Shown piece by piece: positions 55,970 to 64,000 of a stretch of DNA of 64,000 nucleotides. Origin of the DNA: Ruegeria atlantica (GTDB lineage: Bacteria > Pseudomonadota > Alphaproteobacteria > Rhodobacterales > Rhodobacteraceae); NCBI RefSeq assembly GCF_001458195.1, contig NZ_CYPU01000018.1, forward strand, positions 1 to 64,000, given 5' to 3'. The first letter of the stretch is position 1. Each line of letters starts with the position of its first letter. The position numbers were made by a program, and so were the translations under genes. The notes under the pieces were generated by a model. It saw nothing but the letters and a program-made list of their open reading frames with translations, had not been told where the DNA came from and did not search any database.

Positions 55970-57146
55970 CTACTGAGCACCGGTTGTGTGGGTCATTACT
56001 GGCGCTACTTTTTCCGGCAGCTCGTACGCCATGAAGCCGCTTTGTTTTTCAAGTTGACCGAGGTAATCTGCGATTGCGGCGTTCAAATGCTCAACAGAAC
56101 CGGCGTCCGCCTCGCGCGGAACCGAGGTTCCGAATTTTCGCATGACTAGTATCAAAATGTAGCGACCATTTTCTCCGGTTTCCTCAAGGAAACCTTGGAG
56201 TACGGACATGGCAAGGTCCGGCCTGCCAAAGGCAGCAAGCAGCATGTAGCGGTGCAACCACTCTTCATCTTGACCCAAAGCATACCAATTCGAGGTTTTG
56301 CGATACCATCCGCTTGTAGAAATCCATTTCGGCCCAGTCTCGCTGAACAGCGTAATCTGCATATTCGTTTACAAATTCAATGCCTTTGTCTTCGTCGCCG
56401 ATTTTCAGATGTATCATGGCTGGCATAAACAACTCGTATTTTTCGCCAGGCTCCAGCCGAGCGAGCGCCGCAGATGCCGTAAGAGCGCTTTCATGGTCAC
56501 CTGTGAATTTCAGATCGTAGATTAAACGAGACAAATGCACCCATGATTGATTGGTCCAGCGCTGTTCAGCTTGTGTCAGAAACTGTTCGACCGCGTCATG
56601 TCCGTTTACGTCGTAGTGAGCATTGATCAGTGCTGTTCCCGCATCCCCATAGCTCGGGTCGAGTTCCAGAACCTTCTCCAACCCTTGAATGGCGGCTAGA
56701 GTGTTTCCCCGGCCCCTGTCGAACTGAGCTTTGTGAAACAAAGCGTCAGTGCTGCTTGGGGCAAGCAACAAAACTCTTTCATACGCTACTTCAGCAGATT
56801 GGACGTCGCCCGCCGCGTTATAGGCAATAGCACGCCACAAAGTTAAACGTGGGTCGTTCTGAGCGAGAGCCAAAGCACTGGTATAGTCCGAAATTGCCTT
56901 TTCGTACTGTTTGCCGCTGTAGTAAGCCCAACCACGAGATTTCAGCAATGTGATCCGGTTTTCTGGGGTAACACCCTCGCCATTCATCAAAATTGTGCAG
57001 GCCGCGATCACATGCGCCGTGCCGCCTTTGTTGCCAAGGCATGACTGGGCTAGCAGCGTGTAATTCGGTCCGGATTTTGATGGTGAATTGAAGGACAGCA
57101 ACAACGTGGAGATCACAATAGCCAAGGCGGCAAGACGAATGTGCAT
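55970..57146 (-). pseudogene. Secreted tetratricopeptide-repeat protein broken by a frameshift
   Basis: Two overlapping frames make one protein. The first (57146 down to 56265) has a signal peptide (MHIRLAALAIVISTLLLSF) and TPR units such as LLKSRGWAYYSGKQYEKAIS and ALFHKAQFDRGRGNTLAAIQ. The second (from about 56310 down to 55970) continues with similar helical sequence (DEEWLHRYMLLAAFGRPDLA). The switch of frame is near 56270-56310, consistent with a one-base insertion: the whole span is 1177 bases, one more than a multiple of three. Either a true recent frameshift or a sequencing error. The intact product would be about 391 aa, periplasmic, of unknown role. Confidence 0.75.
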
Positions 57147-57270
57147 TACACCTCCAATCTGTTCAAAGCACTCACCTTAAGGCGGCAATCCAGAACCTAT
57201 ACTCAAGGAAAGGCGTCGCCAAATTTCTGTAATGAAACGGAAAAGACACAAGAGCAATCACCGAGATTGA

Positions 57271-58296
57271 TCAAACGCCCCAAGTGTCACTCAACCGATA
57301 CCCACCCGGCCAAGGGTCGTCTGGATCAAGCATGTGCTGATGGGTTCCGGTGATCCATCCGCGCCCGCTGATTTCTGGAATGATAGCGGTTTGGGCACCA
57401 ACTTGCGTTTCCCGAACAATTCTCCCGGTAAAGCGCGAGCCAATGATCGAGACGGCCTCGAGGGTTTGCCCAACCGTCATCTGCCCTTTGGCCGCCATTA
57501 ACGCCATGCGCGCAGATACTGCTGTGCCAGTGGGCGAGCGATCCACCTTTCCGGGCTGGATGGCAACGGCAGATTTACCGCGCCAACCAGTCGGCGTCTT
57601 TTCAAGCGGGCCACAAAAAGCGCAAAAGGAAATGTGGGTCCAATCTGGGTTCTCGGGATGCGAGAACCCCAATTGGGCATTGGCGGCATTCGTAATTGTA
57701 ACGCCGGTCCGGGCGATTTCACGCGCTTCGTCTTGGGTTATGTCAAACCCCAGCTTAGCGGCATCTACAACCACGAAACTGTCGCCTCCAAAAGCCGTAT
57801 CAACAGTCAGCGTGCCCAAACCCGGAACCTCTAACGGGACAGAGAGCTTGCCCGCAAAACTGGGGAGGTTCTGCACGTGGATCCGTTCTGCCTTGCCGTC
57901 CCGGCATTCAGCGCGCACGCGAACCAGGCCTCCGGGCGCTTCAAGCGTCAGAATTGTCTCGGGTTCTTGCATCGAGATGATCCCGCTATCCAGCAATACC
58001 GTGGCAACACAGATCGAGTTTGAACCAGACATGGGTGGAGTGTCCTCGGGCTCCATAATGATAAAGGCGGCATCGGCATCCGGATGTTTGGGCGGAACCA
58101 GAAGATTGACATGACGAAACACACCGCCTCGCGGTTCGTTCAGTAGGAAATTTCGTAACGTTTGATTGTTGGCAATATGCGTCCGTTGTTCCCAGATCGT
58201 GTCACCGGGCGGCGGCGAGACGCCGCCAACGATGACGTCGCCGACCTCGCCTTCGGCATGGGCCGACACGACATGAATGGTCTTAATGCTGCGCAT
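57271..58296 (-). CDS. Proline-racemase-family protein, probably trans-3-hydroxy-L-proline dehydratase
   Basis: A 341-aa member of the proline racemase superfamily. The two catalytic positions are Ser ([10 protein letters not shown], normally MCGH) and Thr ([11 protein letters not shown], normally DRSPCGTG). A threonine at the second position marks trans-3-hydroxy-L-proline dehydratases, which cannot racemise; the first residue is usually Cys in those enzymes, so the Ser here is unusual. AAGGAGG precedes ATG 58296, 9 bases after the dehydrogenase gene. Last gene of the hydroxyproline operon; it would make pyrroline-2-carboxylate. Confidence 0.75.
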   Translation of the reverse strand: MRSIKTIHVVSAHAEGEVGDVIVGGVSPPPGDTIWEQRTHIANNQTLRNFLLNEPRGGVFRHVNLLVPPKHPDADAAFIIMEPEDTPPMSGSNSICVATVLLDSGIISMQEPETILTLEAPGGLVRVRAECRDGKAERIHVQNLPSFAGKLSVPLEVPGLGTLTVDTAFGGDSFVVVDAAKLGFDITQDEAREIARTGVTITNAANAQLGFSHPENPDWTHISFCAFCGPLEKTPTGWRGKSAVAIQPGKVDRSPTGTAVSARMALMAAKGQMTVGQTLEAVSIIGSRFTGRIVRETQVGAQTAIIPEISGRGWITGTHQHMLDPDDPWPGGYRLSDTWGV

Positions 58297-58305
58297 ATCC
58301 CCTCC

Positions 58306-59544
58306 TTAAAATCGGGTGGCGGCGTAAGGCGATAATGATATTGGTGGGTCTTGCCCATCGACCAGCGCCCCGACGAGTTCCGCAGTTCCCGCAGATTGGG
58401 TCAGGCCCAAATGCCCGTGCCCGAATGCGTAAACGACATCCGCCGATTTACGAGACGGGCCGATCACCGGAATGCTGTCCGGCAACGATGGACGATACCC
58501 CATCCATTGCGTGCCACTTTCGGTTTTTAGTCCAGGCAGGAACGCCGCCGCCTTTTCCAACAAAATATCGGCGCGCTTGTAGTTTGGCGGTAAGGTTAAC
58601 CCGCCCAGTTCGACGGCCCCCCCTACACGCACGCCACCATTTATTTTGCTGGCAACAAAGCCGTGGCGCGAGAATGTTAGGTGCATACGCAAATCAAATG
58701 CGCCTTCCGGCAAAGTCGTATTGTATCCACGCTCGGTTTCCAGTGGAATGCGATCGCCCAATGTTTGCACGATGTGATGAGACCAAGCACCTGCGGCAAC
58801 CACCACCTTGCTCGCTTCGATTGTTCCGTCCGCGCATGCGACCCGCACACCATTTTCCTGCGGTGACAGGGTTCGGATATCTTTCCGTTCAATCCGACCG
58901 CCGCGACCCTGAAAAACCTCAGCAAGGTGTTCGACCCATCGTTTTGGATCAACAGTGTTCAGCCAGTTCGGCGTAAATCCGGCATGGGTGAACCGAGGGC
59001 TGAGTCCCGACTGCATCTCGGCAATTGCGGCCGGGCTTTCAAGCAGTTCAAATTCGATCCCGTGTTCGCGCCGCAATTTCCATGTCGGCAAACTGGCGCG
59101 ATATTCAGCCTCGCTTTCATACAACTGCATCTGCCCATCGCGTTGCAGCAAGTGCTCGCCATCGACGGTAGATATCAGTTGATCAAGCGCAGTTTTGGAA
59201 AACGCCATCAAACTGGCTTGTGCACCAAGCAAGTTTTCATAGCGGTCCGGTCGGCTGGCGCGCCAAAACCGGTACATCCACGGCGCAATTTTCAAGGCGT
59301 AGGCCGGCGGGATAGATAGTGGGCCAAACGGATCCAACATCCACTTCGGTGCTTTGCGCATGATGCCGGGCGTGGCCAGTGGTTCGACCTCAGAAAAGGC
59401 AAACGCCCCCGCGTTACCGGCTGATGTTTCAGCCGCGATGCCCTTGCGATCCAAGACAAGCACGGAATGGCCCCGTCGTTGCAGTTCGAGCGCGGTCGTA
59501 ATCCCAATTACTCCGGCGCCGCTGACAACGACTTGTAAGGTCAT
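58306..59544 (-). CDS. FAD-dependent D-hydroxyproline/D-amino-acid dehydrogenase
   Basis: A 412-aa DAO-family flavoprotein with the N-terminal VSGAGVIGITTALELQRRG dinucleotide fold and C-terminal YAFGHGHLGLTQSAGTAELV. In this operon it follows 4-hydroxyproline epimerase (ATGA overlap), so its expected reaction is oxidation of cis-4-hydroxy-D-proline to pyrroline-4-hydroxy-2-carboxylate, with electrons to the respiratory chain. The DadA-like gene at 7985 is its paralogue in a separate pathway. Confidence 0.85.
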   Translation of the reverse strand: MTLQVVVSGAGVIGITTALELQRRGHSVLVLDRKGIAAETSAGNAGAFAFSEVEPLATPGIMRKAPKWMLDPFGPLSIPPAYALKIAPWMYRFWRASRPDRYENLLGAQASLMAFSKTALDQLISTVDGEHLLQRDGQMQLYESEAEYRASLPTWKLRREHGIEFELLESPAAIAEMQSGLSPRFTHAGFTPNWLNTVDPKRWVEHLAEVFQGRGGRIERKDIRTLSPQENGVRVACADGTIEASKVVVAAGAWSHHIVQTLGDRIPLETERGYNTTLPEGAFDLRMHLTFSRHGFVASKINGGVRVGGAVELGGLTLPPNYKRADILLEKAAAFLPGLKTESGTQWMGYRPSLPDSIPVIGPSRKSADVVYAFGHGHLGLTQSAGTAELVGALVDGQDPPISLSPYAATRF

Positions 59545-60473
59545 GTTTCGATCCCGGCTCTGAAAGGATCGTTATCGTTGAACAACAACGTCGCTTCGGC
59601 CATGACGAATGCTTGTCCGGTGATCGAGGGGATAACACCCCCGTTTAGCCCGGGCTGGTAGGACAGCCGATAGGAACTGCCAATCACGCTTTGCTGGATG
59701 ATCTCCTGACTCGGCGCTAAGCGCCCGTCCGCCGCCAGACAGGCCAGTCGGGCCGAGCTGCCCGTTCCGCACGGTGAGCGGTCATAATTGTCATCGGGGC
59801 ACAGAACGAAATTGCGACTGTGAACTGACGGATCTGGTGAATCATCTTGAAAGATAACGTGGTCAATTGGTTCGCCTTTTTCGCCGCCAACCCCGCGCGT
59901 GATCGAAGCCTCTCGGATGGCGACCGTCATATCCGTCAGTTGGCGAATATTGGCAGACTCGACCGGGATCGGGCTGGGATCAACGATGAAGAACCAGTTG
60001 CCGCCATATGCAACGTCGCCTGTGACATGGCCATAGCCCGCGACATCCAGTGTAACGGCCTGATGAATTCTGCGGCTTTCAATGTTGATCACGGTTGCGG
60101 TGTTTGCATCGTGCAACTTGACCGTCACCACCCCGGCAGGCGTTTCGATCCGGTGTTGGCCCACGTCGATTCGTCCCAGATGAGCCAATGTGACCGCCAG
60201 ACCGATGGTTCCGTGCCCACACATGCCCAAAACGGCATCGACATCGAAATAGATCACACCAGTCACGCATGTCGGATCAACCGGCTCGACCAGTAACGCA
60301 GCGACCATGGCTGGCTGGCCGCGCGGCTCTAACATGACAGAGCGATAGAACGCCTCATGCTCTGTCGCCAGCCGCTGTGCTCGTTCCGCCAACGGCCCAG
60401 AGCCTAGATCGGGCGCGCCATCCAGTATGACACGCGTCGGTTCGCCGCCTGTGTGACTGTCGATCACGTGCAT
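59541..60473 (-). CDS. 4-hydroxyproline epimerase
   Basis: A 310-aa proline-racemase-superfamily enzyme with both catalytic cysteines: MCGHGTIG and DRSPCGTGSSA. It begins HVIDSHTGGEPTRVI, as 4-hydroxyproline 2-epimerases do. It converts trans-4-hydroxy-L-proline to cis-4-hydroxy-D-proline, the first step of bacterial 4-hydroxyproline breakdown. It overlaps the DapA-like gene by 10 bases and the dehydrogenase by 4, so the three are tightly coupled. Confidence 0.9.
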   Translation of the reverse strand: MHVIDSHTGGEPTRVILDGAPDLGSGPLAERAQRLATEHEAFYRSVMLEPRGQPAMVAALLVEPVDPTCVTGVIYFDVDAVLGMCGHGTIGLAVTLAHLGRIDVGQHRIETPAGVVTVKLHDANTATVINIESRRIHQAVTLDVAGYGHVTGDVAYGGNWFFIVDPSPIPVESANIRQLTDMTVAIREASITRGVGGEKGEPIDHVIFQDDSPDPSVHSRNFVLCPDDNYDRSPCGTGSSARLACLAADGRLAPSQEIIQQSVIGSSYRLSYQPGLNGGVIPSITGQAFVMAEATLLFNDNDPFRAGIET

Positions 60474-61423
60474 TCAGCGATCACCCCACCCTGTTTCGAC
60501 CAATCGGCATACCAAGTCTGGAACAGATCATATTGCTGTTCGCAATAGTTACGTTGTGCATCCGTCAACTCATCCGTTTCGTTAAAGTGCAATCGGTATT
60601 CCTGTTCCCCGTTCAGGACCAACAAGTGCTTGTAATACAGCACCAGATCCGGGCCTTCGTCAAAGCTGGAAAGCACCTGAATCGCTTCGGTCAGTTCCAG
60701 CGCGCGCCGGCGGGCCTCAGCATGGCCTTGCGCCGCTTTTTTGGACAAAGCAGCCAGCAACAGCGCTTCGCGCGGCAAGGCTGTGCCAATCCCGGTGATC
60801 GACCCGGTTGCGCCGCAGTTTACGAAACCGTGGAAGACCTCGGTATCAACACCCACCATCAGGGTTACCTGATCATCCTGACAGGTAATGTTCTCGGCTG
60901 CATATCGTAGGTCGTCTTTGCCGCCGAATTCCTTGAAGCCAATCAGATTTGAATGTTCTGTGCGCAGAGAAAAGAACAGGTCAGCCCGCGTAGCAAAGCC
61001 ATAATACGGACTGTTGTAGATGATCGCCGGAACATCGGGGGCGGCTGACAAGATCGCTTTGAAGTGGTTCCTCTGCGCGGCAGATGAACTGCCGCGGGAC
61101 AGAACGCGCGGAATGACCATCAGGCCAACGGCACCTACCTTTTGTGCATGGGCGGCATGGGCCACGGCGGATTTGGTGTTGATGGCTCCGGTCCCGACCA
61201 CAACTGGCAAACCCGCGTCGACCAAACGCTCGACACCTTCCATCCGCTGTGCATCGGTCAACAAGGGCCAATCACCCATTGAACCGCAGTAGACCACCGC
61301 GGACATACCCGCGTCGATCATCTGCTTTCCTTTGTGCACCAACGCATCAAAGTCAGGCGTCCGGTCGGGTTTGCATGGTGTCATCAGAGCGGGCATCGTG
61401 CCGGTAAACACATTGGTCGACAT
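60464..61423 (-). CDS. DapA-family deaminase/aldolase of the hydroxyproline pathway
   Basis: A 319-aa class-I aldolase-type (DapA/NAL) protein. The Schiff-base lysine in NLIGFKEFGG and the tyrosine in IIYNSPYYGF are present. In hydroxyproline operons the DapA-like member is the pyrroline-4-hydroxy-2-carboxylate deaminase, giving 2-oxoglutarate semialdehyde. ATG 61423 (MSTNVFTGTMPALMTP) follows GAGGAATT; the 23 upstream codons are not conserved-looking. First gene of the operon. The semialdehyde dehydrogenase that would finish the pathway is not in the window. Confidence 0.85.
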   Translation of the reverse strand: MSTNVFTGTMPALMTPCKPDRTPDFDALVHKGKQMIDAGMSAVVYCGSMGDWPLLTDAQRMEGVERLVDAGLPVVVGTGAINTKSAVAHAAHAQKVGAVGLMVIPRVLSRGSSSAAQRNHFKAILSAAPDVPAIIYNSPYYGFATRADLFFSLRTEHSNLIGFKEFGGKDDLRYAAENITCQDDQVTLMVGVDTEVFHGFVNCGATGSITGIGTALPREALLLAALSKKAAQGHAEARRRALELTEAIQVLSSFDEGPDLVLYYKHLLVLNGEQEYRLHFNETDELTDAQRNYCEQQYDLFQTWYADWSKQGGVIAECT

Positions 61424-61482
61424 TGGTAAATTCCTCGATGGCTGGGCGGTTACACACGCTTTTAGAATCGCCATAACGGATA

Positions 61483-61492
61483 TTGGATACAA
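61483..61492. promoter_or_regulatory. Candidate operator upstream of the hydroxyproline operon
   Basis: TTGGATACAA is an imperfect dyad (TTG/CAA arms) 60 bases before the DapA-like ATG; read on the other strand it is TTGTATCCAA, close to the TTGTATAC cores found before acnB and the GntR gene. It could bind a GntR-type regulator encoded elsewhere. Confidence 0.3.
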
Positions 61493-61499
61493 AATCCAG

Positions 61500-61536
61500 A
61501 AAAATTGAAAACGCGCCGGATCGATGATCGGGCGCG
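61500..61536 (-). terminator. Terminator after the ABC ATPase gene
   Basis: On the minus strand, CGCGCC/GGCGCG arms (61531-61536 with 61512-61517, extended by GATC/GATC) are followed by TTTTCAATTTTT. It separates the IclR-ATPase transcript from the hydroxyproline operon. Confidence 0.6.
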
Positions 61537-61558
61537 CTCAAATTACAAAATGGATTTT

Positions 61559-62617
61559 TCAGCGAAGGCGGTGACCTGTTTCGGGATCGAACAGCATCGC
61601 GCGTTCCGGTCGCACTGACAGCCCGATGCGTTCACCCTGTTTGCTGCGCTGATCTTCTCGTTCCTCGACAATCAGCTTATCGCCATTGGGCGTCAGCAGA
61701 TACGTATAGCTGACACCGCCAAGCGCTTCGGTCAGATCAACCGTGCAAGTATCGCCTGCCCGATCCACTGTGATGTGTTCCGGACGTATGCCAAGGGTCA
61801 CTTTACTCATCCCTGCCGGTACGTTTACAGGCACATCCAGCGGCTCGCTGAGAGCCGGGTGCGAAACCTTTCCATCGACGATGTCGCAATCAAGGAAATT
61901 CATGGCTGGTGACCCGATAAATCCCGCCACAAACCGATTGTCTGGGTCGCGATACAAATCCATCGGCGCGCCGACCTGTTCGATCCGACCGTCACGCAGC
62001 ACAACGATCTTGTCGGCCATAGTCATCGCCTCGACCTGATCGTGGGTCACATAAATCATGGTCGCGCCAATTTCATTGTGCAGCCGCGCAATTTCAACCC
62101 GCATTTCGACCCGCAATTCAGCATCGAGGTTGGACAGCGGCTCGTCGAACAAAAACACCTCGGGCCCCCGCACGATGGCACGCCCGATGGCGACCCGCTG
62201 GCGTTGACCGCCAGACAGGGCTTTGGGTTTGCGCTTAAGGTATTGATCCAACTTGAGGATGGTCGAAGCGTCTTGCACTTTCTTGTTGATCTCGGACTTT
62301 TCCACGCCATTCATGCGCAAACCAAAACCCATATTCTCAGCCACAGTCATGTGTGGATAAAGGGCGTAGGTCTGGAACACCATGGCCACGCCACGCTTGG
62401 CCGGATCCATATGGGTCACTTCGCGGGCACCAATATGGATTTGCCCTTCGGTTGTTTCCTCAAGGCCCGCGATCATCCGCAGCAAAGTGGATTTGCCACA
62501 GCCCGAAGGTCCGACGAAGACACAGAACTCTCCATCTTCGATCTCCAGATCAATGCCGTGAATAACCTGCGTCTCGCCATACCGCTTGATCGCCTGGTTC
62601 AGAGTCACACCTGTCAT
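61559..62617 (-). CDS. ABC transporter ATP-binding protein, MalK/UgpC type
   Basis: A 352-aa ATPase: Walker A GPSGCGKST, signature LSGGQRQRVAIGRAIV, Walker B VFLFDEPLSNLDA, the H-loop YVTHDQVEAMTM, and a C-terminal TOBE-type regulatory domain (about 240-350). This form energises CUT1 transporters for sugars and polyols. It overlaps the IclR gene by ATGA. The substrate-binding protein of the same system probably is the divergent gene at 63571, with the permeases beyond the window. Confidence 0.93.
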   Translation of the reverse strand: MTGVTLNQAIKRYGETQVIHGIDLEIEDGEFCVFVGPSGCGKSTLLRMIAGLEETTEGQIHIGAREVTHMDPAKRGVAMVFQTYALYPHMTVAENMGFGLRMNGVEKSEINKKVQDASTILKLDQYLKRKPKALSGGQRQRVAIGRAIVRGPEVFLFDEPLSNLDAELRVEMRVEIARLHNEIGATMIYVTHDQVEAMTMADKIVVLRDGRIEQVGAPMDLYRDPDNRFVAGFIGSPAMNFLDCDIVDGKVSHPALSEPLDVPVNVPAGMSKVTLGIRPEHITVDRAGDTCTVDLTEALGGVSYTYLLTPNGDKLIVEEREDQRSKQGERIGLSVRPERAMLFDPETGHRLR

Positions 62618-63420
62618 GTTGCTTGCATCCTGTCTGTGTCGGCACTGGGACGGGTCTCAGGGAATCGCCAGGCCTGTGCTTCGGCTCCGATTTGTTCGGC
62701 CACACGGCGAACACGGGGAACCCAGGTTTCCAATTGGTCGAAATTCATCCGTTCGGTCGATCCGGTCACGGAAATCGCCCCCAACATCCGCCCGCCCGAG
62801 GTGAGAATAGGACAGGCAATGCAGATGATGCCGGGCTCATGCTCTTCGTCATCGACGGCATAGCCACGGTTGCGGATCAGGTCGAGATCGGCACGCAACG
62901 CCGCCTCCGAGGTCAGTGTCTTGTCGGTAAAGCGGTGGTAGCTTTGCTGGGACACTGCGCGGTTCAGCGCGGCCTCATCCAAAAACGCCATCATGGCCTT
63001 ACCGACGCCGGTGCAATAGGCCGGGCCGACCTTGCCAGCCTGCGAATACATCTCAATCGGCTGGGCCGCATTGCGTTTATCCACGTACAGCACCTGATTT
63101 GAATCTAGCTGTGCCAAATGCACCGTTTCCCCGGTTTCCCGGCTCAATGCATCCAGAAAAGGTCGCGCAATTGGCGCGAGCGAGCTTTGTGTCCACGCTG
63201 CATGAGCCAGCCGAACCAATCGCAACCCAGGCGTGTATGTCTGTCGGTCCAGATCATACGAAAGCATTCCCTGATTGGTCAGCGTTTGCAGGAACCGATA
63301 CAGGGTCGCCTTTGGGAAATTGCTGCTTTCCAACAGCTCTGCGAATCGAACCGGGCGCGCGAACGCAGCCACCTGATCCAGCACATCACATGCTTTTCCT
63401 ATTGTTCCGTCACCAGCCAC
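62614..63420 (-). CDS. IclR-family transcriptional regulator
   Basis: A 268-aa regulator: winged helix in residues 10-70 (RFAELLESSNFPKATLYRFL, QTLTNQGML) and the IclR ligand domain with YCTGVGKAMMAFL, GIICIACPIL and LGAISVTGS. It is divergent from the ABC binding-protein gene, with a 150-base shared control region carrying a CAGTT/AACTG dyad, and is co-transcribed with the ATPase. It likely controls this transporter and perhaps the catabolic operon beyond it. Confidence 0.92.
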   Translation of the reverse strand: MAGDGTIGKACDVLDQVAAFARPVRFAELLESSNFPKATLYRFLQTLTNQGMLSYDLDRQTYTPGLRLVRLAHAAWTQSSLAPIARPFLDALSRETGETVHLAQLDSNQVLYVDKRNAAQPIEMYSQAGKVGPAYCTGVGKAMMAFLDEAALNRAVSQQSYHRFTDKTLTSEAALRADLDLIRNRGYAVDDEEHEPGIICIACPILTSGGRMLGAISVTGSTERMNFDQLETWVPRVRRVAEQIGAEAQAWRFPETRPSADTDRMQAT

Positions 63421-63515
63421 GGATGCCTGTTCTCCTCCAATTAACCCATCGCAATCGGCACGAGGGTCTTGACAAGACTAACCGAGTTGATGTGTAGTTT
63501 TCAATATATAAAACA

Positions 63516-63536
63516 CAGTTTCATTATTTGGAACTG
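63516..63536. promoter_or_regulatory. Inverted repeat, IclR operator candidate
   Basis: CAGTT (63516-63520) and AACTG (63532-63536) with an 11-base spacer form a perfect short dyad that extends imperfectly inward (TTC/GGAA). It lies between the divergent IclR gene and the ABC binding-protein gene. Confidence 0.4.
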
Positions 63537-63570
63537 AAAAAGTATAAAATGGAAGCTAAGGGAGGAAACC

Positions 63571-64000
63571 ATGCATTCCATATACAAGCGCACTGCCGCC
63601 GCTTTGGCAGCCAGTGTCGCACTTGCCGCACCTGTCGCCGCCGAACTGACCGGTGAGCTGAGAATCTTTCTCGATACCTCCAACCCGGCGCCGCGCGCGA
63701 CGATGGAGGCAATGATCGACCGTTTTGCGGAACAGCATCCGGGACTGGAGATCGAAACAACAGTAATCGACCGCGAGGCGTACAAGACCCAGATCCGCAA
63801 CTTCCTGACTGCGGATACGCCGGACGTGGCGACGTGGTATGCGGCAAACCGCATGAAGCCCTACGTCGAGGCAGGCCTGTTCGAAGATGTATCGGACTTG
63901 TGGGCCGAACCTGAGATCGCCGAAAATCTGGCATCGACCAAAGGTGCGATGACCATCGACGGCAAGCAGTGGGGTGTACCCTACACCTACTATCAGTGGG
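63571..64000 (+). CDS. ABC sugar-type substrate-binding protein (partial, 5' end)
   Basis: GGGAGGAAACC precedes ATG 63571. The first 143 residues are in the window: a signal peptide (MHSIYKRTAAALAASVALAA, likely ending PVAAE), then ELRIFLDTSNPAPRATMEAM and FLTADTPDVATWYAANRM, the pattern of family-1 extracellular solute-binding proteins. The gene runs off the end without a stop. It is divergent from IclR and likely feeds the transporter whose ATPase is at 61559. Confidence 0.9.
   Translation, partial: MHSIYKRTAAALAASVALAAPVAAELTGELRIFLDTSNPAPRATMEAMIDRFAEQHPGLEIETTVIDREAYKTQIRNFLTADTPDVATWYAANRMKPYVEAGLFEDVSDLWAEPEIAENLASTKGAMTIDGKQWGVPYTYYQW

Overview
The window looks like a chromosomal segment of an alphaproteobacterium of the order Rhodobacterales (marine Roseobacter type). 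That assignment is an inference from gene content: TRAP and ABC transporters for organic solutes, a monomeric NADP isocitrate dehydrogenase, two BioR-type operators in front of a bioBFDAGC operon, a hydroxyproline catabolic operon, acyclic-terpene-like carboxylase genes, fairly GC-rich coding DNA and dense 4-base ATGA gene overlaps.

Layout. 1-1265: remnant of an IS3-family transposase and about 1 kb without a recognisable gene. 1266-4058: aconitase acnB. 4096-10365 (minus): operon of an enolase-superfamily isomerase, a DadA-type amino-acid dehydrogenase, a three-part TRAP transporter and a BASS-like membrane protein. A LysR gene is divergent from it, and a thiamine-diphosphate enzyme, a GntR regulator and an Asp/Glu-racemase-family gene follow (to 14569). 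14644-16917: preQ1 riboswitch and queC-queD-queE-queF. 17105-18997: SLC13-type permease. 19207-24589 (minus): bioB-F-D-A-G-C. 24978-26957: Tat-exported 2',3'-cyclic nucleotide phosphodiesterase. 27060-36395: AI-2E-type permease, a TIGR03084-like protein, a biotin-dependent acyl-CoA carboxylase (two subunits), an AtuA-like protein, TetR and an acyl-CoA dehydrogenase. 36639-36723: tRNA-Leu(UAG).

37433-53268 is the most unusual region. It has two pairs of dynamin-like GTPases (each a large form of about 670-680 aa followed by a smaller one), a roadblock-like protein and two unrecognised proteins. These are followed by a transmembrane Ser/Thr kinase, an FHA protein, a PP2C phosphatase and two secreted LysM plus solute-binding-domain proteins, ending at a strong terminator. 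I see no type VI secretion or ABC permease genes. The gene order suggests a phospho-regulated membrane-remodelling system with a periplasmic sensing arm; this is inference.

53545-55758 (minus): icd. 55970-57146 (minus): frameshifted secreted repeat protein. 57271-61423 (minus): hydroxyproline operon (DapA-like deaminase, 4-hydroxyproline epimerase, D-hydroxyproline dehydrogenase, proline-racemase paralogue). 61559-64000: ABC sugar-type ATPase and IclR regulator (minus), divergent from an ABC substrate-binding protein cut by the window end.
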